37,177 nt of DNA from an uncultured Alphaproteobacteria bacterium (lineage in GTDB: Bacteria; Pseudomonadota; Alphaproteobacteria; RF32; CAG-239): the NCBI GenBank assembly GCA_944393205.1, contig CALXZI010000011.1:1-37177 (forward strand), written 5' to 3'. The notes beneath the pieces are model-generated. The model saw nothing but the letters and a program-made list of their open reading frames with translations. It was not told the DNA's origin and made no database searches. Positions 25,051 to 33,203 of this stretch are shown piece after piece; within the stretch, counting starts at the first letter, position 1, and each line of letters starts with the position of its first letter. A program made the position numbers and the translations under genes.

Positions 25051-25077
25051 GCATTTTTTATTTTATTTTAAAATTTT

Positions 25078-25956
25078 TTAGAACAAAGGATTTTTTTTGA
25101 TACTGAAAACCTTAATTCCAAGAAAATAATACCTCTGTTGAAATTGATTGCCGTAAATTTTTAAAAAAGGAATGCCTAAAAAATACATTTTAATTTTATA
25201 TTCATCGCGCAAAGATACGGGAATTCTGTTAAACACAATAAATTCATTTGTGACTTCCGTAGCTTTTTTGAAATCAGCGCGTTTTTTAAGATCATTTTTT
25301 GCAGTATTGGTAATGGAGACTGGATTTTGCCGATAGTAATACGTCGCATTCGGTGCGCTAACCACAACATTGGCGGCAAAAATTACGGGGCAGGACCATA
25401 ACATATCTTCGTAGTAAACGCCTTCGGCAAACAAAAATTTATTTTGCAAAATAAAGTCCCGCCGATATATTTTATTGACAACATAATTATAAGCAGGGAG
25501 TTTGCATAACTTAAACTTTTCTACAGGTTTAACGGCGGATTGTGATTTTTTGTGCCAAATGAGCGGCTTTTGTGAGTCGTCTTTGACACAGATGATGCCG
25601 CCGAGCGCCACATCGGCATTTTTGTTGTCGGCGGCGGTGTATAGCGTGTTATAAAAATCGGGATTAATCCAATCATCGGCATCTACAAACCCTAAATATT
25701 CGCCTTTGGCCAGAAGGATTCCCTTGTTTCGGGTAGCAGAAAGTCCGGCATTGTTTTGTTTGATGATTTTTATGCGAGTGTCTTTGGCGGCAAAGCGTTC
25801 CAAAATCTCTTGCGAATTGTCGGTTGAGCCGTCGTTAATACAAATAATCTCAAGATCTTTCAGGCTTTGTTCGCAAACGGATTGAAGGCATTTTCTCAAA
25901 TAATTTTCCGCATTGTAAACAGGGATGATAACAGATATTTTAGGTTGTGCGGTCAT
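25078..25956 (-). CDS. Family 2 glycosyltransferase
   Basis: 292 residues. The GT-A fold start is canonical (KISVIIPVYNAENYLRKCLQS, then EIICINDGSTDNSQEIL and QNNAGLSATRNKGI), followed by the metal-binding DADD in YLGFVDADDW. These enzymes transfer sugars from nucleotide donors to surface polysaccharide acceptors. The C-terminal half is variable and gives no substrate clue; no membrane segment is seen. CGGAG precedes the ATG. It stands alone here, so pathway assignment is not possible. Confidence 0.9.
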   Translation of the reverse strand: MTAQPKISVIIPVYNAENYLRKCLQSVCEQSLKDLEIICINDGSTDNSQEILERFAAKDTRIKIIKQNNAGLSATRNKGILLAKGEYLGFVDADDWINPDFYNTLYTAADNKNADVALGGIICVKDDSQKPLIWHKKSQSAVKPVEKFKLCKLPAYNYVVNKIYRRDFILQNKFLFAEGVYYEDMLWSCPVIFAANVVVSAPNATYYYRQNPVSITNTAKNDLKKRADFKKATEVTNEFIVFNRIPVSLRDEYKIKMYFLGIPFLKIYGNQFQQRYYFLGIKVFSIKKNPLF

Positions 25957-26052
25957 GTTTTTCTCCGAAATTTTTATAAAAAACTACCTTTGTTAAGGTG
26001 GCCGGAGAGTTCAGAAATCATACTACACAAATAATCCTTTCAGCCTTTAGGC

Positions 26053-26267
26053 ATACCAAAAAATCGGCAAACCCTAGACATACACTAAAAGCTCCCCGAC
26101 CTTCATCGGGGATATATTTATTGACGGTAGCAACAAACTACCGGCAATATGACGGTGCTATATCCGGCACCGTGTGTAGCAATCAAGAGCTTCTGACGGC
26201 TCCGCACCTTTAACGGGTGCTTGGGGTAAAATACCCCGATTGCAGGAAACAGATTTTTTTATACATT
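26053..26267 (+). ncRNA. Candidate structured RNA, unclassified, upstream of parE
   Basis: Within the 464-bp gene-free region 25957-26420, successive hairpins occur on the plus strand: CCCCGA/TCGGGG, GGTAG/CTACC, ACGGTGC/GCACCGT, GAGC/GGCTC, GCACC/GGTGC and GGGGTA/TACCCC. The last three are enclosed by GCAATC (about 26179-26184) pairing with GATTGC, and the whole by AAAAAATC pairing with GATTTTTT at the end, followed by more T. The word GACGG occurs three times (26123, 26151, 26195). A folded RNA fits, but strand and identity are uncertain, and it could be read in the other direction. Confidence 0.4.
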
Positions 26268-26362
26268 GTCAAGCAAAAACAAAAAATGATTTTAACAGCA
26301 AACAGCGGTATCCAAACCAAAGGCAAAGAGGCTGATTTTTGTTCATTTTTAACATTTTGTGC

Positions 26363-26391
26363 TTGAGAATCTGGACAAAGCAGTCTATTTT
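26363..26391 (+). promoter_or_regulatory. Sigma-70-like promoter of parE
   Basis: TTGAGA (26363-26368) and TATTTT (26386-26391) with exactly 17 bp between; AAGGAAAA serves as ribosome binding site before the ATG at 26421. Confidence 0.55.
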
Positions 26392-26420
26392 AAGCTGATT
26401 AAAAAGTTTAAGGAAAAATA

Positions 26421-28409
26421 ATGGCAGACTTATTTGAAACAACAACGCCGACAAAAACGGAATATTCGGCGCAAGATATTGAAGTGTTGGAAGGCTTGGA
26501 GCCGGTTCGCCACCGCCCGGGAATGTACATCGGCGGCACTGATGAAACCGCATTGCACCATCTGGTAGCCGAAATTTTGGATAATTCCATGGATGAGGCG
26601 GTGGCCGGTTACGCCAGCCGCATAGATGTCTGCTTAAATGCCGACAATTCAATAACCATTGCCGACAACGGTCGCGGCATACCGGTGGACGAGCACCCGA
26701 AATACCCAGGCAAGTCTGCCTTGGAAGTGATTATGACCACACTCCATTCCGGCGGCAAATTCTCAAGCAGTGTTTATAAAGTTTCCGGTGGTTTGCACGG
26801 TGTGGGTTTGTCGGTTGTCAACGCTTTGTCTGAAAACCTGACGGTAGAAATCGCCCGTGATAAAAAACTTTATCGGCAGGTTTACGCCAGAGGCATACCG
26901 CAAACCAAACTGGAACTTGTCGGCAATGTTTCCAACCGCCGCGGCACGACCATAACTTTCAAACCCGACGAAGAGATATTTAACGGCAATTCGCGCTTTG
27001 AACCCAATCGCATTTACCGCATGGCGCGCTCCAAAGCGTTTTTGTTCAAAGGAGTCAAAATTTTCTTCAAATGCGTGCCGGAGCTTATTCATGACGGCGA
27101 TGCCACGCCGACGGAAGCCGAACTTAATTTTCCGAACGGCTTAAGAGATTTTTTAAATTATCAAATCGGCGGCCGCGCCACGGTCAACCGCACGATGTTT
27201 TCCGGTGATTCCGAACTGGCGCACGATGAAGGCCGCGTGGAATGGGCGATTACCTGGCCGGAAGATCAGAACGGCTTTTGCTATTCATACTGCAATACGG
27301 TTGTCACCCCGCAGGGCGGCACCCATGAACAGGGTTTTAAAAACGCGCTTTTGAAAAGCTTAAAAGAATATGCCGAAATGGCCAATTTCAAAAAAGCGGC
27401 AGGTGTCACAGCGGATGATTTTTTAAGCGATGCGGCGATTATGCTTTCGGTTTTTATCACCGATCCGCAATTTCAGGGCCAAACCAAGGACAAATTAACC
27501 TCAACCAAAGCCACCCGTCTGGTGGAAACCGCGGTCAAAGATTCGTTTGACCACTGGCTTTCTTCCGATCCGGAAAACGCCGCCGCGCTGTTGGAATATG
27601 TGATTGACCGCGCCGAGCTGCGCAAAAAGCGCAAAGAGGAAAAAGTCCAGCTGCGCAAAACCCCGACCAAAAAGCTCCGCCTTCCGGGGAAATTGGCGGA
27701 TTGTTCGCAAGCCGCGGCTGAAAACACCGAAATCTTTATTGTTGAGGGCGATTCCGCCGGCGGTTCCGCCAAACAAGGACGCGACCGCGCCACGCAGGCG
27801 ATTTTGCCCTTGCGCGGCAAAATTTTGAATGTAGCGAGCGCATCTTTGGAAAAAATTACCCAAAACCAGGAAATCAAAGATATGATTGAAGCCTTGGGCT
27901 GTGGGGTGAAAGAAAACTACAAAGAAGAAAATCTGCGTTATGAAAAAATCATCATCATGACTGATGCCGATGTTGATGGCGCGCACATCACCTCATTGTT
28001 GATGACGTTTTTCTACCAGCATATGCCGCAGCTGATTGAAAACGGTCATTTGTTTATTGCCACGCCGCCGTTGTATAAAATCGTGGTCGGCGGCAAGAAC
28101 TATTACGCCTTGGATGATGAGGAAAAAGACAAACTTTTACAAAAAGTCGTCAAAGGCAATCAAAAGCCGGATATCAGCCGTTTTAAAGGTTTGGGCGAAA
28201 TGAGCGCTCAACAGCTCAAAGAAACCACGATGGACAAGAAAAACCGCGTGCTTTTAAGAGTGGACATTCCGAGCACCAACACCGAGGAGGGCAGGGAAGA
28301 AGCGTTTGAAACCCGCCGTCGTGTGGAACAACTGATGGGCAAAAACCCCGAGTTGCGCTTCAAATTTATCATTGAACGCGCCAAGTTTGTGGATGATTTG
28401 GATATATAA
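26421..28409 (+). CDS. parE: DNA topoisomerase IV subunit B
   Basis: ParE is the ATPase subunit of topoisomerase IV, which unlinks daughter chromosomes. 662 residues. The start YSAQDIEVLEGLEPVRHRPG and MYIGGTDE-ALHHL is typical of alphaproteobacterial ParE rather than GyrB (which has KGL-AVRKRPGMYIGDT). The GHKL ATPase motifs DNSMDEA, DNGRGIP and GGLHGVG, the TOPRIM motifs EGDSAGGSA and DADVDGAH, and the C-terminal RFKGLGEMSAQQL are present. The insertion of about 170 residues in Gram-negative GyrB is absent, matching its length. Convergent with the pilin-like gene. Confidence 0.93.
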   Translation: MADLFETTTPTKTEYSAQDIEVLEGLEPVRHRPGMYIGGTDETALHHLVAEILDNSMDEAVAGYASRIDVCLNADNSITIADNGRGIPVDEHPKYPGKSALEVIMTTLHSGGKFSSSVYKVSGGLHGVGLSVVNALSENLTVEIARDKKLYRQVYARGIPQTKLELVGNVSNRRGTTITFKPDEEIFNGNSRFEPNRIYRMARSKAFLFKGVKIFFKCVPELIHDGDATPTEAELNFPNGLRDFLNYQIGGRATVNRTMFSGDSELAHDEGRVEWAITWPEDQNGFCYSYCNTVVTPQGGTHEQGFKNALLKSLKEYAEMANFKKAAGVTADDFLSDAAIMLSVFITDPQFQGQTKDKLTSTKATRLVETAVKDSFDHWLSSDPENAAALLEYVIDRAELRKKRKEEKVQLRKTPTKKLRLPGKLADCSQAAAENTEIFIVEGDSAGGSAKQGRDRATQAILPLRGKILNVASASLEKITQNQEIKDMIEALGCGVKENYKEENLRYEKIIIMTDADVDGAHITSLLMTFFYQHMPQLIENGHLFIATPPLYKIVVGGKNYYALDDEEKDKLLQKVVKGNQKPDISRFKGLGEMSAQQLKETTMDKKNRVLLRVDIPSTNTEEGREEAFETRRRVEQLMGKNPELRFKFIIERAKFVDDLDI

Positions 28410-28430
28410 ATTTTTAAAGAAAATTATTTT

Positions 28431-29105
28431 TTAAAGAGCCTCATAATCCCACAAAAAAATAAAACGACATTCGTCCGTATCGCTACAAGCGGAACAAAGC
28501 TCATGCATATCAGCGATGGTCAAATTTTTCAAGCATCGCCGATTGCTGTAGCAATAAGCATCGCCGTAAACATAGTTAGCCGATCCTATAAATTCATCAC
28601 CCTTATATTTATAAAACTCCGTTAACCACAAAAAAGAACTGCGAAGTTTGGCCATCTGATATAAGTTTAAGCATATATCTTCCGAATGACGCCCGATGGA
28701 TATATACATAGCAAAATAACGCGCCGTTTCTTCGGTATTGTTTTGAATATACACAGGATTATTAAAAACATCATATATGTAATTTGATTGATCTTTAACC
28801 ATTTCCACTGGAATGACGCCAAGTTTTATCAAAAAAGATGCCGCTGGTCCGGACAGTGCACGGTGAAGTTTATCGGCGTGAATGGTGACATAATCCAATA
28901 TACTGCCGATTTGCTCGGTCTGCTTGTTGAGTTTGTATTTAAGCATAGCTTTTGAGTAACCCGAGATAGCGCCGACGCTCAAAACTCCAATTATTGCCAG
29001 TACCCCGAGCATTTCCACCATGGAACGCCCGCATAATGCCGCATCTGCTTGCGACTTTTTGTTGTGCGTATGAGAGAAAAAGTTAAAAAAATTGAATAAA
29101 TTCAT
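28431..29105 (-). CDS. Type IV pilin-like / pseudopilin-like protein
   Basis: The ATG at 29105 is chosen because GGGAG stands 8 nt upstream; the longer frame begins at a TTG. 224 residues: a 26-residue leader ends CG, then the class III signal G-RSMVEMLGVLAIIGVLSV with Glu at +5 and a hydrophobic helix, as processed by a prepilin peptidase. The remaining 175 residues are soluble, with four to six cysteines clustered near the C-terminus (YCYSNRRC, LCSACSDTDEC). This signature is a recurrent family in gut-type Alphaproteobacteria genomes as I recall; its target is unknown. No other pilus gene is in the window. Confidence 0.85.
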   Translation of the reverse strand: MNLFNFFNFFSHTHNKKSQADAALCGRSMVEMLGVLAIIGVLSVGAISGYSKAMLKYKLNKQTEQIGSILDYVTIHADKLHRALSGPAASFLIKLGVIPVEMVKDQSNYIYDVFNNPVYIQNNTEETARYFAMYISIGRHSEDICLNLYQMAKLRSSFLWLTEFYKYKGDEFIGSANYVYGDAYCYSNRRCLKNLTIADMHELCSACSDTDECRFIFLWDYEAL

Positions 29106-29282
29106 TAAAAGAACTCCCAAAACTGCAAAAAATACTTACTTGCTCGTCATTCTAAACCGTTTTTTTTTTTTGCAATTTTAAAGAGTCTCGTGGGGATAAG
29201 TTACAACCGGCAGGTATCGGCACAAACTATATTGTGTTCCCGAAGGACAAAGTGTCCGAGGGTTAAGCATCTACAATCAAAC

Positions 29283-29321
29283 AAAAACAACACCCTGATT
29301 TTTCTCATAAATCAGGGTGTT
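29283..29321 (-). terminator. Terminator of the 29327 gene
   Basis: Perfect 13-bp stem AACACCCTGATTT / AAATCAGGGTGTT with 7-nt loop, followed by TGTTTTTG on the minus strand, 5 bp after the stop. The rest of 29106-29282 contains a T12 run at 29160-29171 and a GGACA/TGTCC hairpin but no gene. Confidence 0.85.
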
Positions 29322-29326
29322 GCTTT

Positions 29327-29743
29327 TTATACTTCGTCCGGAATTTCAACAATTTTATTGTAGCGTCCGGAAGATTTAATCATCGGTTTATAACGACTAA
29401 ATCCATTGATGGTATCTGCCAGAGCATATTCCACGCCATTGATTTCAAAACTCTTATTAACCAGAGTTTCCGCAGCAACGGAATGTCCGGAAATAAGCGC
29501 CAGTTTTGTGCGTTTAATGTTAAATACGGCTACCTGACCTTCACCGCAGTTTTTAACCGCGGCAATGAATGGTATATCAGTCGGAAAATGGTGTATTTTG
29601 TGCCGCAGCACTACTTGTACCAAACGACATTTGTCTTCGGTTGCTTTAACACCTTGTCTCCGGATAAAATCATTCAATTTTTCGTTAAGCACCAGCATAT
29701 TCACGTTTTCAAGTGCAACATGCTTGTTTTTTTCTCTTTTCAT
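29327..29743 (-). CDS. Unrecognised soluble protein under a palindromic operator
   Basis: 138 residues, no signal or membrane segment. The N-terminus is basic (MKREKNKH), followed by a helix LVLNEKLNDFIRRQGVKATEDKCRLVQ and a beta-rich second half with GEGQVAVFNIKRTKLALISGH and FEINGVEYALADTINGF. No DNA-binding or catalytic motif is recognised. No Shine-Dalgarno is visible: the 20 bases before the ATG are only A and T. A 21-bp perfect palindrome lies 31 bp upstream. Function unknown; a repressible expression is likely from the operator. Confidence 0.65.
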   Translation of the reverse strand: MKREKNKHVALENVNMLVLNEKLNDFIRRQGVKATEDKCRLVQVVLRHKIHHFPTDIPFIAAVKNCGEGQVAVFNIKRTKLALISGHSVAAETLVNKSFEINGVEYALADTINGFSRYKPMIKSSGRYNKIVEIPDEV

Positions 29744-29774
29744 AAAAAAAAATTTAAAAAATTTAACAATAGTA

Positions 29775-29795
29775 TTTACTGTAAAATACAGTAAA
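29775..29795. promoter_or_regulatory. Perfect 21-bp palindromic operator
   Basis: TTTACTGTA (29775-29783), AAA, TACAGTAAA (29787-29795). It overlaps a plausible minus-strand promoter (TAGACA-like -35, TATTTT -10) for the 29327 gene. It has the CTG...CAG halves of an E. coli SOS box but with N7 instead of N10, so LexA is doubtful. Confidence 0.6.
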
Positions 29796-29838
29796 GCATT
29801 TTTTGTCTAGAAAATCAAGACTCAAAATAACAAATTAC

Positions 29839-29872
29839 AAAAAAAAGCGGTATAATTAATAATACCGCTTTT
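29839..29872 (-). terminator. Terminator after alaS
   Basis: AAAAGCGGTAT (29843-29853) and ATACCGCTTTT (29862-29872), 11 bp, 8-nt loop, followed by a T-rich run on the minus strand, 8 bp after the stop. Confidence 0.85.
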
Positions 29873-29879
29873 AATAAAA

Positions 29880-32513
29880 CTAAATCAACTTTCGTACGAC
29901 ACCCAATGCTTCATCAAGTTTTGCTGCATCGGGTCCGCCGGCTTGCGCCATGTCTGGACGTCCGCCGCCGCCTTTGCCGCCGACCACTGCCGAGGCGGCT
30001 TTTACAAGCTCAATCGCCGAATATTTTGCAGTCAAATCCGGTGTGACGCCGACCACAATGGAGGCTTTGCCGTCTTTATCCGAACCCAGAGCCACAATGC
30101 CCGAGCCGATATTTTGGTTAATCTCATCAATAAAGGCCTTAAGTTCTTTTGGGTGAATATCGGGAATCACTTTGGCCACAAATTTAATGCCGTTAATGGT
30201 TTCAATTTTATCTTGATTGTCGGCAGACTTGTGGCTGACAAAAGTTTTCTTTAAATTAAAGATGTCGGCTTCCAGCTTTTTCTTTTCTTCCAACAAAATA
30301 TTTAAACGTTCTTCCAAATCATGAACGTTTGTTTTGACAATCATGCAGGCACGATGCAACTTGTCTTCAATATCCTGCACAAATTTTTCAGCACCATACC
30401 CGGTTACGCATTCAATTCGGCGCACACCGGCCGCCACCGCCGATTCGGAAACAATATTGAAATAACCGATATCACCGGTATTCGTTACATGAGTGCCGCC
30501 GCAAAGCTCTTGCGAATAAACTTCGCCGTCTTTTTCCATCCGCACCACCCGCACTTCATCGCCGTATTTTTCGCCGAACAATGCCATGGCGCCGGAATTG
30601 ACCGCTTCGTCTTTATTCATAATCACGGTGTTGACGTGATAATTTTTACGAATGGAGGCATTGACCATATCTTCAATTTGCCGCAGCTCGTCAGCCGTGA
30701 TTTGCTGCGGGTGCGAAACGTCAAACCGCATCCGGTCCGGACCGACCAAAGATCCTTTTTGTGCGATATGGTCGCCCAAAATCGTGCGCATGGCTTTGTG
30801 CACCAAGTGTGTGACCGAGTGGTTGGCGCGCGTACGGTTGCGGGTTTCTTCATCCACTTCAAAACTTGCGTTTTCACCGGCTTTGACAGTACCGGATATC
30901 ATCTTGCAGACATGGACAATCATACCGTCTAATTTCTTTTTGGTATCCACCACCTCGGCTTCAAAATTTTTGCCCACGATTTTACCGATGTCGCCGACCT
31001 GTCCGCCCGATTCGCCGTAAAAAGGCGTTTGGTTGGCAATCAGGTAAAAATCGCCGTTTGTAACGCTTTGAACTTCTTTACCGTCTTGCACCAAAGCCAT
31101 GATTTGTCCATCAGCTTTAGTGGTCGTATAACCCAAAAATTCGCTTACCCCGAGCTTTTCTTGTAACTCAAACCAAATTTTTTCCACGCCGGCATCGCCG
31201 GAACCCGCCCAGTTTTTGCGCGCTTCTTCTTTTTGTTTGGCCATAGCGGCGTCAAAACCTTTGGTATCAACTTTGATGTTTTTAAGTTTTAAAGCATCTT
31301 CGGTCAAATCCAGCGGAAACCCGTATGTGTCATAAAGTTTGAAAGCCGTTTCGCCGCTTAATTCATCACCGGCTTTTAATTCCGCCGTTTCTTCATCCAA
31401 CAGTTTCATGCCTTTGGCAAGAGTGCGGCCAAAACGCGTTTCTTCAGCTTTGATTGTTTCTTTAATCAACGCTTCAAAGCGATAAAGCTCCGGATAAGCT
31501 TCGCCCATTTCGCGTTGCAGCGAAGGCAGGAGCTTGTACATCATCGGTTCATGAATACCCAGCATATAAATATGCCGCATGGCGCGGCGCATAATCCGCC
31601 GCAAAACATAGCCGCGGCCTTCATTAGAAGGCAGAACGCCGTCGGCGATTAAAAACGAGGTGGCGCGCAAGTGGTCGGCAATCACGTTGTAAGAGGATGT
31701 AAACTGCGGATTTTTCGGATCCGTGCCGGAAAGTTTGCAAATGTCGGCAATCAGGTTTTGGAACAAATCAATATCATAGTTGGAATGCACACCTTGCAAA
31801 ATGGCCGAAATTCGTTCCAGCCCCATGCCGGTGTCAATGCAGCGTTGCTTTAAGGGAACACGCGTGCCATCGGGCAAATCTTCAAACTCATCAAACACCA
31901 GATTCCAAATTTCAATCCAGCGGTCGCCGTCTTCTTCTGCTGTTCCGGGCAGGCCGCCCCAAACTTCCGGCCCATGGTCATAAAAAATCTCCGAGCAATA
32001 GCCGCAAGGTCCGGTATCGCCCATCTGCCAAAAATTGTCTTTGGTGGAGATGCGGATAATTCTGTCTTCCGGCAGACCGGAAATCTTTTTCCACAAGTCA
32101 TAAGCAACATCATCGGTATGAAAAACGGTTACCGCCAGTTTTTCTTTCGGAATGGCAAATTCTTTAGTCACCAGCTCCCAGGCATAATTGATGGCTTCTT
32201 CCTTAAAATAATCGCCGAAAGAAAAATTTCCGAGCATTTCAAAAAATGTATGATGACGCACATCATAACCCACGCTGTCCAAGTCGTTGTGTTTGCCGCC
32301 GGCGCGTACAGATTTTTGGGAAGTGGCGGCGCGTTTGTAATCGCGGGTTTCATTGCCGGTAAAAATGTGCTTAAATTGCACCATGCCGGAGTTGGTGAAC
32401 ATCAACGTTGGATCATTGTCCGGCACCAAAGAAGATGACGGAATAATCTTATGTTCGTTTTTGGCAAAATAATCCAAAAAAGTTTTGCGAATTTGTTTTA
32501 CGCTGGTTGTCAT
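29880..32513 (-). CDS. alaS: Alanyl-tRNA synthetase
   Basis: AlaRS charges tRNA-Ala, whose gene is at 21092. The ATG at 32513 (MTTSVKQIRKTFLDYFAKN) is preceded by GGGAAG; the frame extends 24 codons further without support. 877 residues: class II catalytic core (LVPDNDPTLMFTNSGMVQF, HHTFFEMLGNFSFGDYF, DTGMGLERIS), the editing domain with HSVTHLVH and CGGTHV zinc-binding residues, and the glycine-rich C-Ala domain (VGGKGGGGRPDMAQAGG). Domain order and length are normal. The downstream terminator isolates it. Confidence 0.98.
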   Translation of the reverse strand: MTTSVKQIRKTFLDYFAKNEHKIIPSSSLVPDNDPTLMFTNSGMVQFKHIFTGNETRDYKRAATSQKSVRAGGKHNDLDSVGYDVRHHTFFEMLGNFSFGDYFKEEAINYAWELVTKEFAIPKEKLAVTVFHTDDVAYDLWKKISGLPEDRIIRISTKDNFWQMGDTGPCGYCSEIFYDHGPEVWGGLPGTAEEDGDRWIEIWNLVFDEFEDLPDGTRVPLKQRCIDTGMGLERISAILQGVHSNYDIDLFQNLIADICKLSGTDPKNPQFTSSYNVIADHLRATSFLIADGVLPSNEGRGYVLRRIMRRAMRHIYMLGIHEPMMYKLLPSLQREMGEAYPELYRFEALIKETIKAEETRFGRTLAKGMKLLDEETAELKAGDELSGETAFKLYDTYGFPLDLTEDALKLKNIKVDTKGFDAAMAKQKEEARKNWAGSGDAGVEKIWFELQEKLGVSEFLGYTTTKADGQIMALVQDGKEVQSVTNGDFYLIANQTPFYGESGGQVGDIGKIVGKNFEAEVVDTKKKLDGMIVHVCKMISGTVKAGENASFEVDEETRNRTRANHSVTHLVHKAMRTILGDHIAQKGSLVGPDRMRFDVSHPQQITADELRQIEDMVNASIRKNYHVNTVIMNKDEAVNSGAMALFGEKYGDEVRVVRMEKDGEVYSQELCGGTHVTNTGDIGYFNIVSESAVAAGVRRIECVTGYGAEKFVQDIEDKLHRACMIVKTNVHDLEERLNILLEEKKKLEADIFNLKKTFVSHKSADNQDKIETINGIKFVAKVIPDIHPKELKAFIDEINQNIGSGIVALGSDKDGKASIVVGVTPDLTAKYSAIELVKAASAVVGGKGGGGRPDMAQAGGPDAAKLDEALGVVRKLI

Positions 32514-32591
32514 TTTTTTTCTTCCCAAAAATTGCAGTTTTTTAACGGCTACAAAATAAAGCAATCTTAAGGCGATGTCCAGCAAAAATTT

Positions 32592-33077
32592 TTATAAAAT
32601 AAGCGTGTTGCCGTTTAAATAAACGACGCCGACATTTAAATATGCGGCAAATAAAAGCCATATGAAATATGGATATTGCAATAAACCGGCGGCACGGTTT
32701 ATTGCCATAAATTGCTTAATCATACTCCAAACCGTCCATAACAAAAGCCCTATAACAATCAAACCAAACAAAAAATATCCCAAATAAAAAAACAAATAAC
32801 ACCACAGTGCTTGTAAAAACAGCTGTCCTAAAAACAAAAGCGCTGCTCGTTGCACCTGAAAAACATTATCGTTTCCGAGGACAATATAAAAAGAGATAAC
32901 CGTTAACGCATACAAAGCCGACCACACGGTCTGGAACACGGCGTTCGGCGGTGTAAGCATTGGAAGCTCAAGCGAACCATAAAACAAGGCAATACCGCTT
33001 TGGGTAAAATACGAACAAGCAACGGCCGTAATGCCGACAGCACAAAAACTGTATAAAAATCGCAAGGCTTTATTCAT
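32592..33077 (-). CDS. tspO: TspO/MBR family membrane protein
   Basis: TspO proteins are five-helix membrane proteins binding porphyrins and heme-related compounds. The ATG at 33077 has AAAGGAG before it; the longer frame (from 33137) lacks one. 161 residues: PPNAVFQTVWSALYAL is the helix-II signature, LFLQALWCYLFFYLG matches the N/LxLW segment, and the end YPYFIWLLFAAYLNVGVVYLN matches helix V. Five hydrophobic segments fit. It lies between alaS and the RNase J-like gene, which is divergent. Confidence 0.9.
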   Translation of the reverse strand: MNKALRFLYSFCAVGITAVACSYFTQSGIALFYGSLELPMLTPPNAVFQTVWSALYALTVISFYIVLGNDNVFQVQRAALLFLGQLFLQALWCYLFFYLGYFLFGLIVIGLLLWTVWSMIKQFMAINRAAGLLQYPYFIWLLFAAYLNVGVVYLNGNTLIL

Positions 33078-33203
33078 AAGTATTTCTCCTTTGATAAACA
33101 AAATATAACGATAAATAAAAATTTCAAGATTTGACATAATAAAAGGTTGCTTTTTGTCAAAAATGGTGTATGATGTACAAAAACAATATAGCGGGAAACA
33201 AAG

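Noticed and set aside
26053..26267. RNase P RNA, tmRNA or SRP RNA
   Set aside because: The RNase P core GAGGAAAGTCC, the tmRNA tag and the SRP apical loop are all absent on both strands.
26421..28409. gyrB
   Set aside because: The start motif, the 662-residue length and the missing GyrB insertion indicate ParE.
29130..29190. Another REP-like copy (CGTCATTCT ... GCAAT)
   Set aside because: Too short and the spacing does not fit the element.
29775..29795. LexA SOS box
   Set aside because: Half-sites are separated by seven bases, not ten, and alphaproteobacterial LexA prefers GTTC repeats.
31974..32438. 154-codon plus-strand frame within alaS
   Set aside because: Antisense shadow of the highly conserved alaS catalytic core.
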